Shown here piece after piece: positions 1 through 6,096 of a stretch of DNA of 17,546 bases (its first letter is position 1; every line of letters starts with the position of its first letter). Below the pieces are notes generated by a model that did no database searches, was not told where the DNA came from, and saw only the letters and a list, made by a program, of their open reading frames with translations. Location of the stretch: positions 1 through 17,546 of the forward strand of contig JBBKWX010000043.1 in NCBI GenBank assembly GCA_037969175.1. Direction: 5' to 3'. The position numbers and the translations under genes are program-made. Source of the stretch: JBBKWX01 sp037969175 (GTDB taxonomy: Bacteria > Bacteroidota > Bacteroidia > AKYH767-A > JBBKVM01).

Positions 1-2
1 GT

Positions 3-245
3 ACAAACAATCAAAATAAAATGATTGAATGGGCTGACCAGATTTCAATAGGGTCAAGTGTTGAATCAGTTAAACAAACTCAACCTGACTATTTAAAAAT
101 TGACTGGAATAAACCTGATACTTTAGATAATGGATTGTATAGATTTTATATTACTGATATAGAAGGAAATTATGACCCATTGAAAATGTCATACTTCTTG
201 GAATTTGATAGTTTAGGTTACAGAGGACAATTTACTAGAAAGTAA
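3..245 (+). CDS. Hypothetical protein, partial at the window edge
   Basis: The reading frame is open from the left edge, so this is probably the C-terminal end of a longer gene. The first ATG in the window is at 21, which would give 74 residues. The visible part is acidic and rich in aromatic residues (IEWADQISIG, DWNKPDTLDNG, YFLEFDSLGYRGQF), looks soluble and has no membrane segment. I do not recognise the family. The stop lies 38 nt before the first attC-like palindrome, as expected for the gene of a cassette whose own recombination site is that palindrome. Confidence 0.55.
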   Translation, partial: TNNQNKMIEWADQISIGSSVESVKQTQPDYLKIDWNKPDTLDNGLYRFYITDIEGNYDPLKMSYFLEFDSLGYRGQFTRK

Positions 246-282
246 ATAATTGCAATAGATTATTTTCGACGAAAAAAGGCCA

Positions 283-417
283 GCCCATAACACGCGGTTG
301 GCAAAAAAGCGGTATCATAGGTTAAATAAAACTATAGCTTCGAATATTGTTCATCGAAATGAATTAACTTAGTAGTCCTAAATCCGCTTCTTCGCCAACC
401 GCGGGAACGTTATGGGC
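283..417 (+). repeat. attC-like palindrome, site 1
   Basis: Outer arms are GCCCATAAC (283-291) and GTTATGGGC (409-417). Inner arms are GCGGTTGGC (294-302) and GCCAACCGC (394-402), then AAGCGG (307-312) and CCGCTT (384-389). The unpaired spacers between outer and inner arms are unequal (2 and 6 nt), and about 70 nt of loop remain. TAACAC...CGTTA with asymmetric spacers is the plan of an integron attC site. A Bacteroidota-specific palindromic repeat is the alternative. Confidence 0.7.
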
Positions 418-575
418 AAGTTTAAAAAACGACAACGACACAGCGGACAAACAAGAGAACCGCCAAAATATTATTTAGACAGTCCCTGACTGTTTGACAA
501 ATTCTTAATATTGCAATTCAAATGTGGAGACCAGCAACCACTCAAAAAAACGGAACTTATTTGATAACAATAAAA

Positions 576-1976
576 ATGAAAAAAATGAAAAATAAATTAC
601 TAAACTCAATATTAATTACAACGCTCACCATATTTGGCTTGAGCAATCTATTAAATGCCCAATCAATTTCAGCAGGTGGTTCCCATTCTCTTTCTATTTG
701 CAACGATGGAACAATAAAAGCTTGGGGAAACAATGGAAGTGGTCAACTTGGAAATGGAACCAACACTGATAGCAATGTCCCGGTAGCTGTAAGTTCTCTC
801 ACTGGAATAACTGACATTGCAGGAGGTTTTTTACATTCCCTTGCCTTGAAAAATGATGGCACAGTGCAAACCTGGGGAGCCAATGGCGATGGACAACTTG
901 GAAATGGAGCGAATACTGACAGCAATGTTCCTGTGGCCGTGAGTTCTCTCACAGGCATCATCGCCATTGAAGGAGGATATTATCATTCTCTTGCTCTGAA
1001 GAATGATAGCACCGTATGGTCTTGGGGAAGAAATGGACAGGGTCAACTTGGAAACGGAGCCAACACTGCCAGTAATGTTCCGGTGCAGATGGGTTCTCTC
1101 ACAGGCATCATAAAAATTACAGCAGGAAACGGACACTCGCTTGTTTTGAAAAATGATGGAACAGTATGGGCTTCGGGAGCCAATGGCGATGGTCAACTTG
1201 GAAATGGAACAAACACTGACAGTAATGTTCCAGTGGCTGTAAGTTCTCTCACTGGTATTATTGCTATAGCAGCAGGCAATCGGCATTCCCTTGCCTTAAA
1301 AAATGACGGCACGGTCTGGGCTTGGGGATACAACAATAAGGGACAATTGGGAAATGGAACTAACACAAACAGCAATGTTCCTGTGCAGGTAAGTTCTCTC
1401 ACAGGCATTACCGCTATTTCGGCAGGAGTTCAACATTCCCTTAGCTTGAAAAATGACGGCACGGTCTGGGCTTGGGGTGTTAATGTAGCTGGTCAGCTTG
1501 GAAATGGAACCAACACTGACAGTAATGTTCCAGTTCAGGTAAGTTCGGTAACAGGTATCAACGACATCGAAACGAGTTTTCACCATTCACTTTCCTTAAA
1601 AAATGACGGCACGGTCTGGGCTTGGGGCGATAATGTTTCTGGTCAACTTGGAAATGGAACAAACACTGCCAGCAATATTCCGATACAGCCAACAGGATTG
1701 TGTATAGTGCTAACTGCCATTGAGGGAAATTTAATTCAAAATTTAATTACTGTATATCCAAATCCATCTAATGGCATTTTTCAATTGGTTTTTGGAACTC
1801 TGCAGTCAGCAAAAGGAAAGTTAGAAATCTACAATGTGTTTGGAGAAATAATATATATCGAACAAACTATTGAACAGGAAATGCCAATAGACATCTCTTG
1901 GTTATCAAAAGGCATCTATTTTATAAATGTTTATAATGCAACAAAAGTGTATAATAAGAAAATTATTATTCAATAA
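576..1976 (+). CDS. Secreted RCC1-type beta-propeller protein with T9SS sorting domain
   Basis: The protein is 466 residues from ATG 576. I prefer this start to the in-frame ATG at 522 because a signal peptide (MKKMKNKLL... to LLNAQ) begins here. Seven RCC1-like blades of 50 residues follow, each with HSL-LKNDGTVWAWG, GQLGNGTNTDSNVP and SSLTGI segments, enough for one closed seven-bladed propeller. The last ~70 residues are a type A T9SS C-terminal domain (VYPNPSNGIF, GEIIYIEQT, LSKGIYFINV, KKIIIQ). The protein should be exported through the Sec system and then secreted or anchored at the surface by T9SS. RCC1 propellers bind proteins or ligands, but the partner here is unknown. It is the only gene between sites 1 and 2 and points in the array direction. 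Confidence 0.9.
   Translation: MKKMKNKLLNSILITTLTIFGLSNLLNAQSISAGGSHSLSICNDGTIKAWGNNGSGQLGNGTNTDSNVPVAVSSLTGITDIAGGFLHSLALKNDGTVQTWGANGDGQLGNGANTDSNVPVAVSSLTGIIAIEGGYYHSLALKNDSTVWSWGRNGQGQLGNGANTASNVPVQMGSLTGIIKITAGNGHSLVLKNDGTVWASGANGDGQLGNGTNTDSNVPVAVSSLTGIIAIAAGNRHSLALKNDGTVWAWGYNNKGQLGNGTNTNSNVPVQVSSLTGITAISAGVQHSLSLKNDGTVWAWGVNVAGQLGNGTNTDSNVPVQVSSVTGINDIETSFHHSLSLKNDGTVWAWGDNVSGQLGNGTNTASNIPIQPTGLCIVLTAIEGNLIQNLITVYPNPSNGIFQLVFGTLQSAKGKLEIYNVFGEIIYIEQTIEQEMPIDISWLSKGIYFINVYNATKVYNKKIIIQ
664..1690 (+). repeat. Seven tandem 150-bp repeats encoding propeller blades
   Basis: The period is 150 nt. The 5th to 7th blades share the same stretch AATGACGGCACGGTCTGGGC near 1303, 1453 and 1603, and GGTCAACTTGGAAATGGA recurs in most blades. 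Identity at silent positions points to recent duplication or conversion between blades. Confidence 0.85.
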
Positions 1977-2003
1977 TAAATATCAACTGTTTGAAAATTT
2001 TAA

Positions 2004-2045
2004 AAACAAGTGAGCGGACAAATTTGATAATTCACTCACTTGTTT
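2004..2045 (+). terminator. Probable terminator after the RCC1-type gene
   Basis: An 11-bp perfect stem, AAACAAGTGAG (2004-2014) with CTCACTTGTTT (2035-2045), has a 20-nt loop, A residues before it and T residues at its end. It begins 27 nt after the stop at 1976 and precedes site 2. The large loop makes it less certain. Confidence 0.45.
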
Positions 2046-2077
2046 AACTTATTAACGTTGGACAGACAAGTAAACCA

Positions 2078-2211
2078 GCCCATAACAAGGGCTTAAAAGA
2101 AATGGCGGGTGAAGTGGTTAATCTAACAGGTGTGCTTCTAATAAACAGTTGTGGCAGGTTGACAGTTCGTGCTTCTAAACCGCCACTTCTTTAAGCCCCA
2201 AAACGTTATGG
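2078..2211 (+). repeat. attC-like palindrome, site 2
   Basis: The left arm GCCCATAACAAGGGCTTAAA (2078-2097) and the following GAAATGGCGG pair with CCGCCACTTCTTTAAGCCC and the terminal CGTTATGG (2204-2211). The left outer arm matches the right outer arm of site 1 over 9 nt, not just its own partner. The left half is almost identical to the damaged site at 16526. Confidence 0.75.
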
Positions 2212-2262
2212 TTTATACATTATTTGTTTTTAGCGAAACGCAAATTCTTCATTTTTATAGCA

Positions 2263-2602
2263 AACAACTTTTCACAGCGCCTAGTTACTCAGCAGTAAAT
2301 TGCCGAAGCGTGTATCCGCATTTCATAGAGACTTATCGTTGGTCATTGATTCCATTTGTCGATATAGAGTAATCAAAAAGCATATATAGAATAGAATCAT
2401 TCTTAGTGTTCAAGTTCTTCAGCTATCATTGAGAATCTTAGTCCTATAACAGAACCCTTTTGACAGTGCGCACATAGAAGGTTGCCAGGTTACGAAAGCT
2501 TGTGGTATTATTTTTAGTTTTCCTCCTTGCTCCTAACCTATTGCATTTAAGCAAACAATGTCATAGATTTAATTCCTGCTAAACAGCTCTTATTTTAAAA
2601 GG
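2263..2602 (+). repeat. Dispersed gene-free repeat, copy 1
   Basis: These ~340 bp are clearly related to 3545-3885 and, with an internal gap, to 11399-11618. Shared landmarks in order are AACAACTTTTCACAGC, TTACTCAGCAGTAAA, GCATTTCATAGA, TTCAGCTATCATTGAGAATC, GTGCGCACATAG, GGTATTATTTTT and CAGCTCTTATTTTAAAA. No open frame is conserved between copies: a frame open in copy 2 meets a TAA here. The copy fills the unit between site 2 and the next palindrome, so it looks like a cassette without an ORF. A non-coding RNA, a promoter cassette or a dead gene are all possible. Confidence 0.7.
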
Positions 2603-2633
2603 AGCACTTAGCAAACGTTTACTGATAAATAAA

Positions 2634-2735
2634 ATAAACCATAACACGTGCTTTCGCATCAGGCGGGTTTGGTGCTTGGCCGGTAAGTTAGCAGAAACGC
2701 GAAAGTTAAACTCAAAGGCCATGAAAGCTTAACCC
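2634..2735 (+). repeat. attC-like palindrome lacking its right arm (site 2b)
   Basis: The left arm ATAACACGTGCTTTCGCATC plus AGGCGGG and the central GGCCGGT...GGCC part align with site 5 (5721-5810). The terminal arm ending in CGTTA is missing after about 2735, where unrelated sequence begins. The 12 nt at 2634-2645 are the exact reverse complement of 2205-2216, the start of the unit. Confidence 0.6.
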
Positions 2736-2788
2736 AATGAATATTGCCTATTACAAAACTTGGGATCAATAACAGAAAGCATAATACA

Positions 2789-3103
2789 CTATGCTATAAC
2801 TAACTCTTTTTGTTCTTGAAAATTTTTAGTAATATAATCTTTTAAGAAACCATACAAACTTAAATCTTCATCAATAGAAGGCCAATTAATCCCAGTTCCT
2901 TTAGAAATTAATCGAAACTCATTTAACTGTTCCAAAGATGCATCTTTTAATCGCTTATGGTTATCTATTGAATCAATGAGGACTTGCTTAGTATTTAGAA
3001 AAATCAATAATCGATTTTCATGAATAAGCAAGGACTCTATTCTCAAACCTTTTGAAAAAATAATATCCGAAATTGGATCATATTTATTTTGCGAAGTATT
3101 CAT
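2789..3103 (-). CDS. DUF2442-family protein (probable toxin-antitoxin partner)
   Basis: The protein is 104 residues. The core (LLIHENRLLIFLNTKQVLIDS, RLKDASLEQLNEFRLISKGTGINWPSIDEDLSLYGFL) fits DUF2442, a small domain whose typical motif is a late I-W-P-x-I/L-D-E-D-L/I-S. It overlaps the upstream DUF4160 gene by 20 nt, so the two are translated as a unit. DUF4160-DUF2442 pairs are widely treated as putative type II toxin-antitoxin modules, with DUF2442 the likely antitoxin, but I know of no proof for this pair. The operon runs against the array direction. Confidence 0.75.
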   Translation of the reverse strand: MNTSQNKYDPISDIIFSKGLRIESLLIHENRLLIFLNTKQVLIDSIDNHKRLKDASLEQLNEFRLISKGTGINWPSIDEDLSLYGFLKDYITKNFQEQKELVIA

Positions 3104-3320
3104 TCCACTTTCTTATAAATTCAGCAACATGCTGGTTAATAATATTCATTATCTCACGTTGTTCACGAGCAGAAAAACTGACAAAATATTCTGCCTCTAT
3201 TGGTTCTAACCATACTTTTCCTGTCGAATCAGATTTTTCAATATGAATATGTATAGGTTCATTGTTTTCGTTACTGTAAAAGAAAAAACGATACCCATTA
3301 AGAAATAGTATTGTTGGCAT
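3084..3320 (-). CDS. DUF4160-family protein (probable toxin-antitoxin partner)
   Basis: The protein is 78 residues from ATG 3320-3318. A TTG two codons upstream is less likely because family members start MPTI/MPTV. Motifs are MPTILFLNGYRFFFYSNE, the metal-site-like PIHIHIE and a C-terminal helix with EIMNIINQHVAEFIRKWNEYF. This is a complete DUF4160 domain. It is the first gene of a two-gene operon, and the next gene begins inside its last seven codons. Small operons like this are frequent in cassette arrays, where loss of the pair is thought to be selected against. The direction of toxicity has not been shown. Confidence 0.8.
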   Translation of the reverse strand: MPTILFLNGYRFFFYSNENNEPIHIHIEKSDSTGKVWLEPIEAEYFVSFSAREQREIMNIINQHVAEFIRKWNEYFAK

Positions 3321-3544
3321 TAACAAATCTAGTTATTTTTATCGATATTGCAATACCATGCACTTTAAGCAGTTTGGCGCTTAAATAGCACACCTACCAA
3401 GTTTAAAAATCTACTGGATTCTCCATACTCGGTTTTCATAACAACATACTTCATAAATTGCCTCTGTATGTTAGAAACCAAGGAATTGTTCAATTTATTC
3501 TATATTTATTTCTACCGAAGACCAAATTTTTCATTCATTTCACT
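3321..3544. other. Gene-free leader between the DUF4160 operon and repeat copy 2
   Basis: AT-rich sequence in which I see no ORF, palindrome or clear promoter. The minus-strand promoter of the DUF4160-DUF2442 operon must lie here if the operon is expressed. No GTTAGG half-site was found, although one would be expected for the unit ending at site 3 (CCTAAC). Confidence 0.4.
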
Positions 3545-3885
3545 AACAACTTTTCACAGCTTATAGTTACTCAGCAGTAAACTGCCGAAGCGTGCATCAG
3601 CATTTCATAGAATCTTAACGTTGCTTGTTGATACCTTATACTTATTCCTGGTCATCAAAAGTCTTTTAGAAAATAGAATTCAGAATAGTGTTCAAGATCT
3701 TCAGCTATCATTGAGAATCTCAATTCTAAGACAGAATCCTCTTGGTAGTGCGCACATAGCAGGTTGCCAGAATACGAAAGTCTGTGGTATTATTTTTTGT
3801 TTTGTGCCTTGCCCCTAACCTATTGGATTTGAAGAAACAATATCATAGATTTAGTGTGTGCTAAACAGCTCTTATTTTAAAAGGT
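3545..3885 (+). repeat. Dispersed gene-free repeat, copy 2
   Basis: Full-length relative of 2263-2602, similar over essentially all ~340 bp with scattered substitutions and small indels. It lies just before site 3, as copy 1 lies just before site 2b, so the repeat travels at the downstream end of its unit. A 65-codon frame (3621-3818) is open only in this copy and is probably fortuitous. Confidence 0.7.
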
Positions 3886-3923
3886 GCTTCGTAGCTTATC
3901 TTTTAATCTTAGAAGAAATAGAA

Positions 3924-4021
3924 CCTAACACGGGCTAGGCTACATGCCTGGCGTTGCATCGACTCGAAAGTTCCTGCAAAACTTCTTGGCACGATAGCCT
4001 AGCACAAAACCGTTATCGGAT
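3924..4021 (+). repeat. attC-like palindrome, site 3
   Basis: CCTAACACGG starts the site and CACAAAACCGTTATCGGAT ends it. The inner arms GCTAGGCT (3934-3941) and AGCCTAGC (3996-4003) pair perfectly. The outer arms of this site agree only in the TAAC/GTTA core, whereas the right arm GTTATCGGAT matches the left arm of site 4 over 10 nt. The arm sequence resembles site 7. Confidence 0.75.
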
Positions 4022-4102
4022 ATGCTTTAACGGCAGTGCGTATTCAAACATAGATGTTGAAAATAGAATAAAGTAAGTTTAAAAAATAAAACTCGAAACA
4101 AA

Positions 4103-4900
4103 ATGAAAAAACAAATTATTAATTTAATTATTTGTTTGATGCTTATAAGCATTAAAACACAGAGTCAGCAAATTTTAATATCTGAAGATTTTGAATCTGG
4201 AATTCTTAATCCATTAGTGACTGTTCAAACAGTTGGCAGTTATAATTCTGCCCCCGGAATAAAAAGCAATACCAATTTTGGTAGTACGAAGGCTTTTGGA
4301 TTTGGAATTTCCACTTGCCCGGGAAGTTGTTTTTATAATTATACTACCAGTTTGCTCATCACCTTTCTAACTCCAACATTTGTTGATTCGATAAAATGGA
4401 GCGAAATGGAATTATATGGAAATTTGGGTTCATGGGGTCCTCTTTATTATGACACTACTCAAGTTGCGAGTTTAGACTTTGGAGCAATGCCTACCAATAG
4501 CGGTATTGCTGATTCCATTCCGCGTTACCAGGCATACGCGATCAATCAAACTATAACTACAATCAAATTCTATGTAATTGATATTACTAACTTAAGTGAA
4601 ATAGTAATTGATGATTTAATAATTACAGGAAATACAACCGGAATTAATGAAACGACAAGTCAAAGTATATCTGCTATATCTCCAAATCCGTCAGAAGGTA
4701 ATTTTGTTATTACTTTTGAAAGAACTATTATGAAAGGGAATGTTGTAGTATTAAACATTCTTGGTGAAGATATGTTTACAGAAAATATTTTCAATGAATC
4801 AAAAAAAGAAATCAACCTTAAAAATATTTCTAACGGAATTTATTTTGTGAAAGTGTTTGATGGAACAAGAAGTTATTGCAAGAAATTAATTATTGATTAA
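4103..4900 (+). CDS. Secreted protein of unknown function with T9SS sorting domain
   Basis: The protein is 265 residues. It has a signal peptide (MKKQIINLIICLMLIS to QSQQ), then a ~150-residue domain beginning ILISEDFESG and rich in beta-strand-like segments, with a possible disulfide (STCPGSCFY). This resembles the jelly-roll domains that often precede sorting signals, but I cannot name the family. From about residue 190 there is a type A T9SS C-terminal domain (ISPNPSEGNFVITF, VLNILGEDMF, ISNGIYFVKVFD, KKLIID). It is the only gene between sites 3 and 4, in array orientation. The start is supported by an A-rich leader and the signal peptide. Confidence 0.85.
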   Translation: MKKQIINLIICLMLISIKTQSQQILISEDFESGILNPLVTVQTVGSYNSAPGIKSNTNFGSTKAFGFGISTCPGSCFYNYTTSLLITFLTPTFVDSIKWSEMELYGNLGSWGPLYYDTTQVASLDFGAMPTNSGIADSIPRYQAYAINQTITTIKFYVIDITNLSEIVIDDLIITGNTTGINETTSQSISAISPNPSEGNFVITFERTIMKGNVVVLNILGEDMFTENIFNESKKEINLKNISNGIYFVKVFDGTRSYCKKLIID

Positions 4901-4935
4901 AATTGCACAATACAGTTTCATATGAACAGCAGCAC

Positions 4936-5073
4936 ATCCGATAACAGGCCATTGCCGCAAGCCTGGTATTTTGTTAAAGAATATGCTTTTAGCTTTGTGT
5001 GAAACGTAAAGGGAAATGTTTATATTTCGTCTCCGAACCCGGCCTGCGGCAATGGCCGGAACGTTATACCTCA
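4936..5073 (+). repeat. attC-like palindrome, site 4
   Basis: The left arm is ATCCGATAAC. The inner arms GGCCATTGCCGCA (4947-4959) and TGCGGCAATGGCC (5045-5057) form a perfect 13-bp stem. The right end is CGTTATACCTCA. The spacer is 1 nt on the left and 5 nt on the right, the same asymmetry as the other sites. Confidence 0.8.
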
Positions 5074-5141
5074 TTCAAAAAAACTCATTAGTATTTGAAA
5101 CAAAATACTTACCTTTAACGTTAGTATCTTAAAACGTAAGC

Positions 5142-5423
5142 ATGATATCAACTTTTGGCTCAAAAGACACTGAAAAGATATGGCGAGGAGAAAAAGTCAA
5201 AGGTCTGCCAAGTGAAATCCAGGAGATCGCCCGTCGCAAACTCCGAATGATTAATAATTCGCAAAATATTATGGACTTGAGAATTCCTCCTGCAAATCGA
5301 CTTGAAAAATTATCAGGTAATTTGAAGGATTATTACAGCATACGAATAAATAACCAATGGAGGATAGTTTTCAAATGGAAAACTGGAAATGCCTCAGAAG
5401 TTGAAATTAAAGATTATCATTGA
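5142..5423 (+). CDS. higB: HigB-type toxin of the RelE/ParE superfamily
   Basis: The protein is 93 residues, the usual size. Diagnostic stretches are FGSKDTEKIWRGEKVKGLP, ARRKLRMINNSQNIMDLRIPPANRLEKL and the C-terminal YYSIRINNQWRIVFKW, in the HigB killer-protein style. Family members are mRNA interferases that cleave mRNA on the ribosome and are neutralised by HigA. The toxin gene comes first, as usual for higBA, and the antitoxin ATG follows the TGA by one base. The pair is the complete content of the unit between sites 4 and 5, and all expected sections are present, so it is probably functional. Confidence 0.9.
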   Translation: MISTFGSKDTEKIWRGEKVKGLPSEIQEIARRKLRMINNSQNIMDLRIPPANRLEKLSGNLKDYYSIRINNQWRIVFKWKTGNASEVEIKDYH

Positions 5424-5424
5424 T

Positions 5425-5724
5425 ATGAAAACATTAAAAAACATACATCCTGGTGAAATTTTGTTGGAAGAATTTTTAGTCCCCTTAGAAATTTCGGCCT
5501 ACCGGTTAGCCAAAGATATTGGAATTCCACAAACCCGAATCTCTGAAATCGTAAAAGGAAACAGAAGAATCACGGCAGATACAGCATTAAGATTCTCACA
5601 ATACTTTGGCAATTCAGCAAAGTTTTGGTTGGGCTTACAAGATGATTTTGATATTGAAGAGGGATTTAAGACAAAAAAGTCTGAAATTATCTCTATCGCT
5701 CGATTTGACAAAAATGAGGTATAA
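5425..5724 (+). CDS. higA: HigA-type antitoxin, XRE-family DNA-binding protein
   Basis: The protein is 99 residues from ATG 5425. An in-frame ATG at 5389 lies inside higB, and the family motif IHPGEILLEEFLVPL follows directly after 5425. An XRE helix-turn-helix occupies residues ~22-60 (AYRLAKDIGIPQTRISEIVKG, RRITADTALRFSQYFG), and the C-terminal tail is the usual HigA helix. It should bind HigB and repress its own operon, so an operator is expected upstream of 5142. The TAA stop (5722-5724) is part of the conserved ATAACAC left arm of site 5, a tight packing typical of gene cassettes. Confidence 0.92.
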   Translation: MKTLKNIHPGEILLEEFLVPLEISAYRLAKDIGIPQTRISEIVKGNRRITADTALRFSQYFGNSAKFWLGLQDDFDIEEGFKTKKSEIISIARFDKNEV

Positions 5725-5856
5725 CACGTGCTTTGGTATCAGGCGGGGCTTAGAGGGTGGCCTGGTGAGTTTTTAGACAAACAAAATTAAAACCCACCGG
5801 CCATGACACATTCAAACCCGAAACCCCGCCCGCTGCAAAGCACAAGGCCGTTAGCA
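5715..5856 (+). repeat. attC-like palindrome, site 5
   Basis: The left arm includes GTATAAC, then GTGCTTTG (5728-5735), which pairs with CAAAGCAC (5836-5843). GGCGGGG (5742-5748) pairs with CCCCGCC (5824-5830). A central stem GGCCTGGTGAGTTTT pairs with AAAACCCACCGGCC with two mismatches. The right end is GCCGTTAGC. The left outer arm matches the start of the higBA unit (5063-5075) over 13 nt but its own right arm only over GTTA. Site 2b is a close relative. Confidence 0.8.
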
Positions 5857-5951
5857 GCAATATGACACACATACTCAGCCGGTTCGGCATTGGAATTTGT
5901 TCGAGGATACACGTATGATTTCTTAAGAATCTGATAAGGAAAGTAAAAGCA

Positions 5952-5967
5952 TTCGTGGGGACACGAA
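5952..5967 (+). other. Short hairpin with GNRA-type loop
   Basis: TTCGTG-GGGA-CACGAA. An identical 6-bp stem with a TGT loop recurs at 6057-6071. Together with the terminator at 5979 it may be the 3' part of a small RNA. Confidence 0.35.
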
Positions 5968-5978
5968 CGCAGACAGGG

Positions 5979-6010
5979 AGCCAAACGTTTAAACGTTTGG
6001 CTTTTTTTTT
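5979..6010 (+). terminator. Strong intrinsic terminator (plus strand)
   Basis: A perfect 24-nt palindrome, AGCCAAACGTTT/AAACGTTTGGCT (5979-6002), is followed by an unbroken T run to 6010. It faces plus-strand transcription from higBA or from the 5857-5978 stretch, which has no ORF. It shields the minus-strand M36 peptidase gene from read-through. There is no T run for the minus strand, so it is not that gene's own terminator. Confidence 0.8.
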
Positions 6011-6096
6011 CACTATCATAAGACTCAATGCCTATGTTCGAAGCTATGTTTATTGTTTCGTGTGTCACGAACCAAGGCAAAAGAAATTTACTTTTT

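Noticed and set aside
743..1586. Several minus-strand frames of 70-151 codons opposite the RCC1-type gene
   Set aside because: They are mirror frames produced by the 150-bp repeats; the plus strand has a signal peptide, propeller blades and a sorting domain.
664..1690. CRISPR or other spaced repeat array
   Set aside because: The 150-bp repeats are in-frame coding repeats of a beta-propeller; no short repeat/spacer pattern occurs anywhere in the window.
2169..2372. 67-codon plus-strand frame in repeat copy 1, and a 65-codon frame (3621-3818) in copy 2
   Set aside because: The two frames lie in different parts of the repeat and are not conserved between copies; the frame open in copy 2 is stopped by TAA in copy 1.
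5750..6080. Two overlapping minus-strand frames of 92 and 97 codons
   Set aside because: They cross site 5 and the strong terminator, have no recognisable domain, and overlap each other in different frames.
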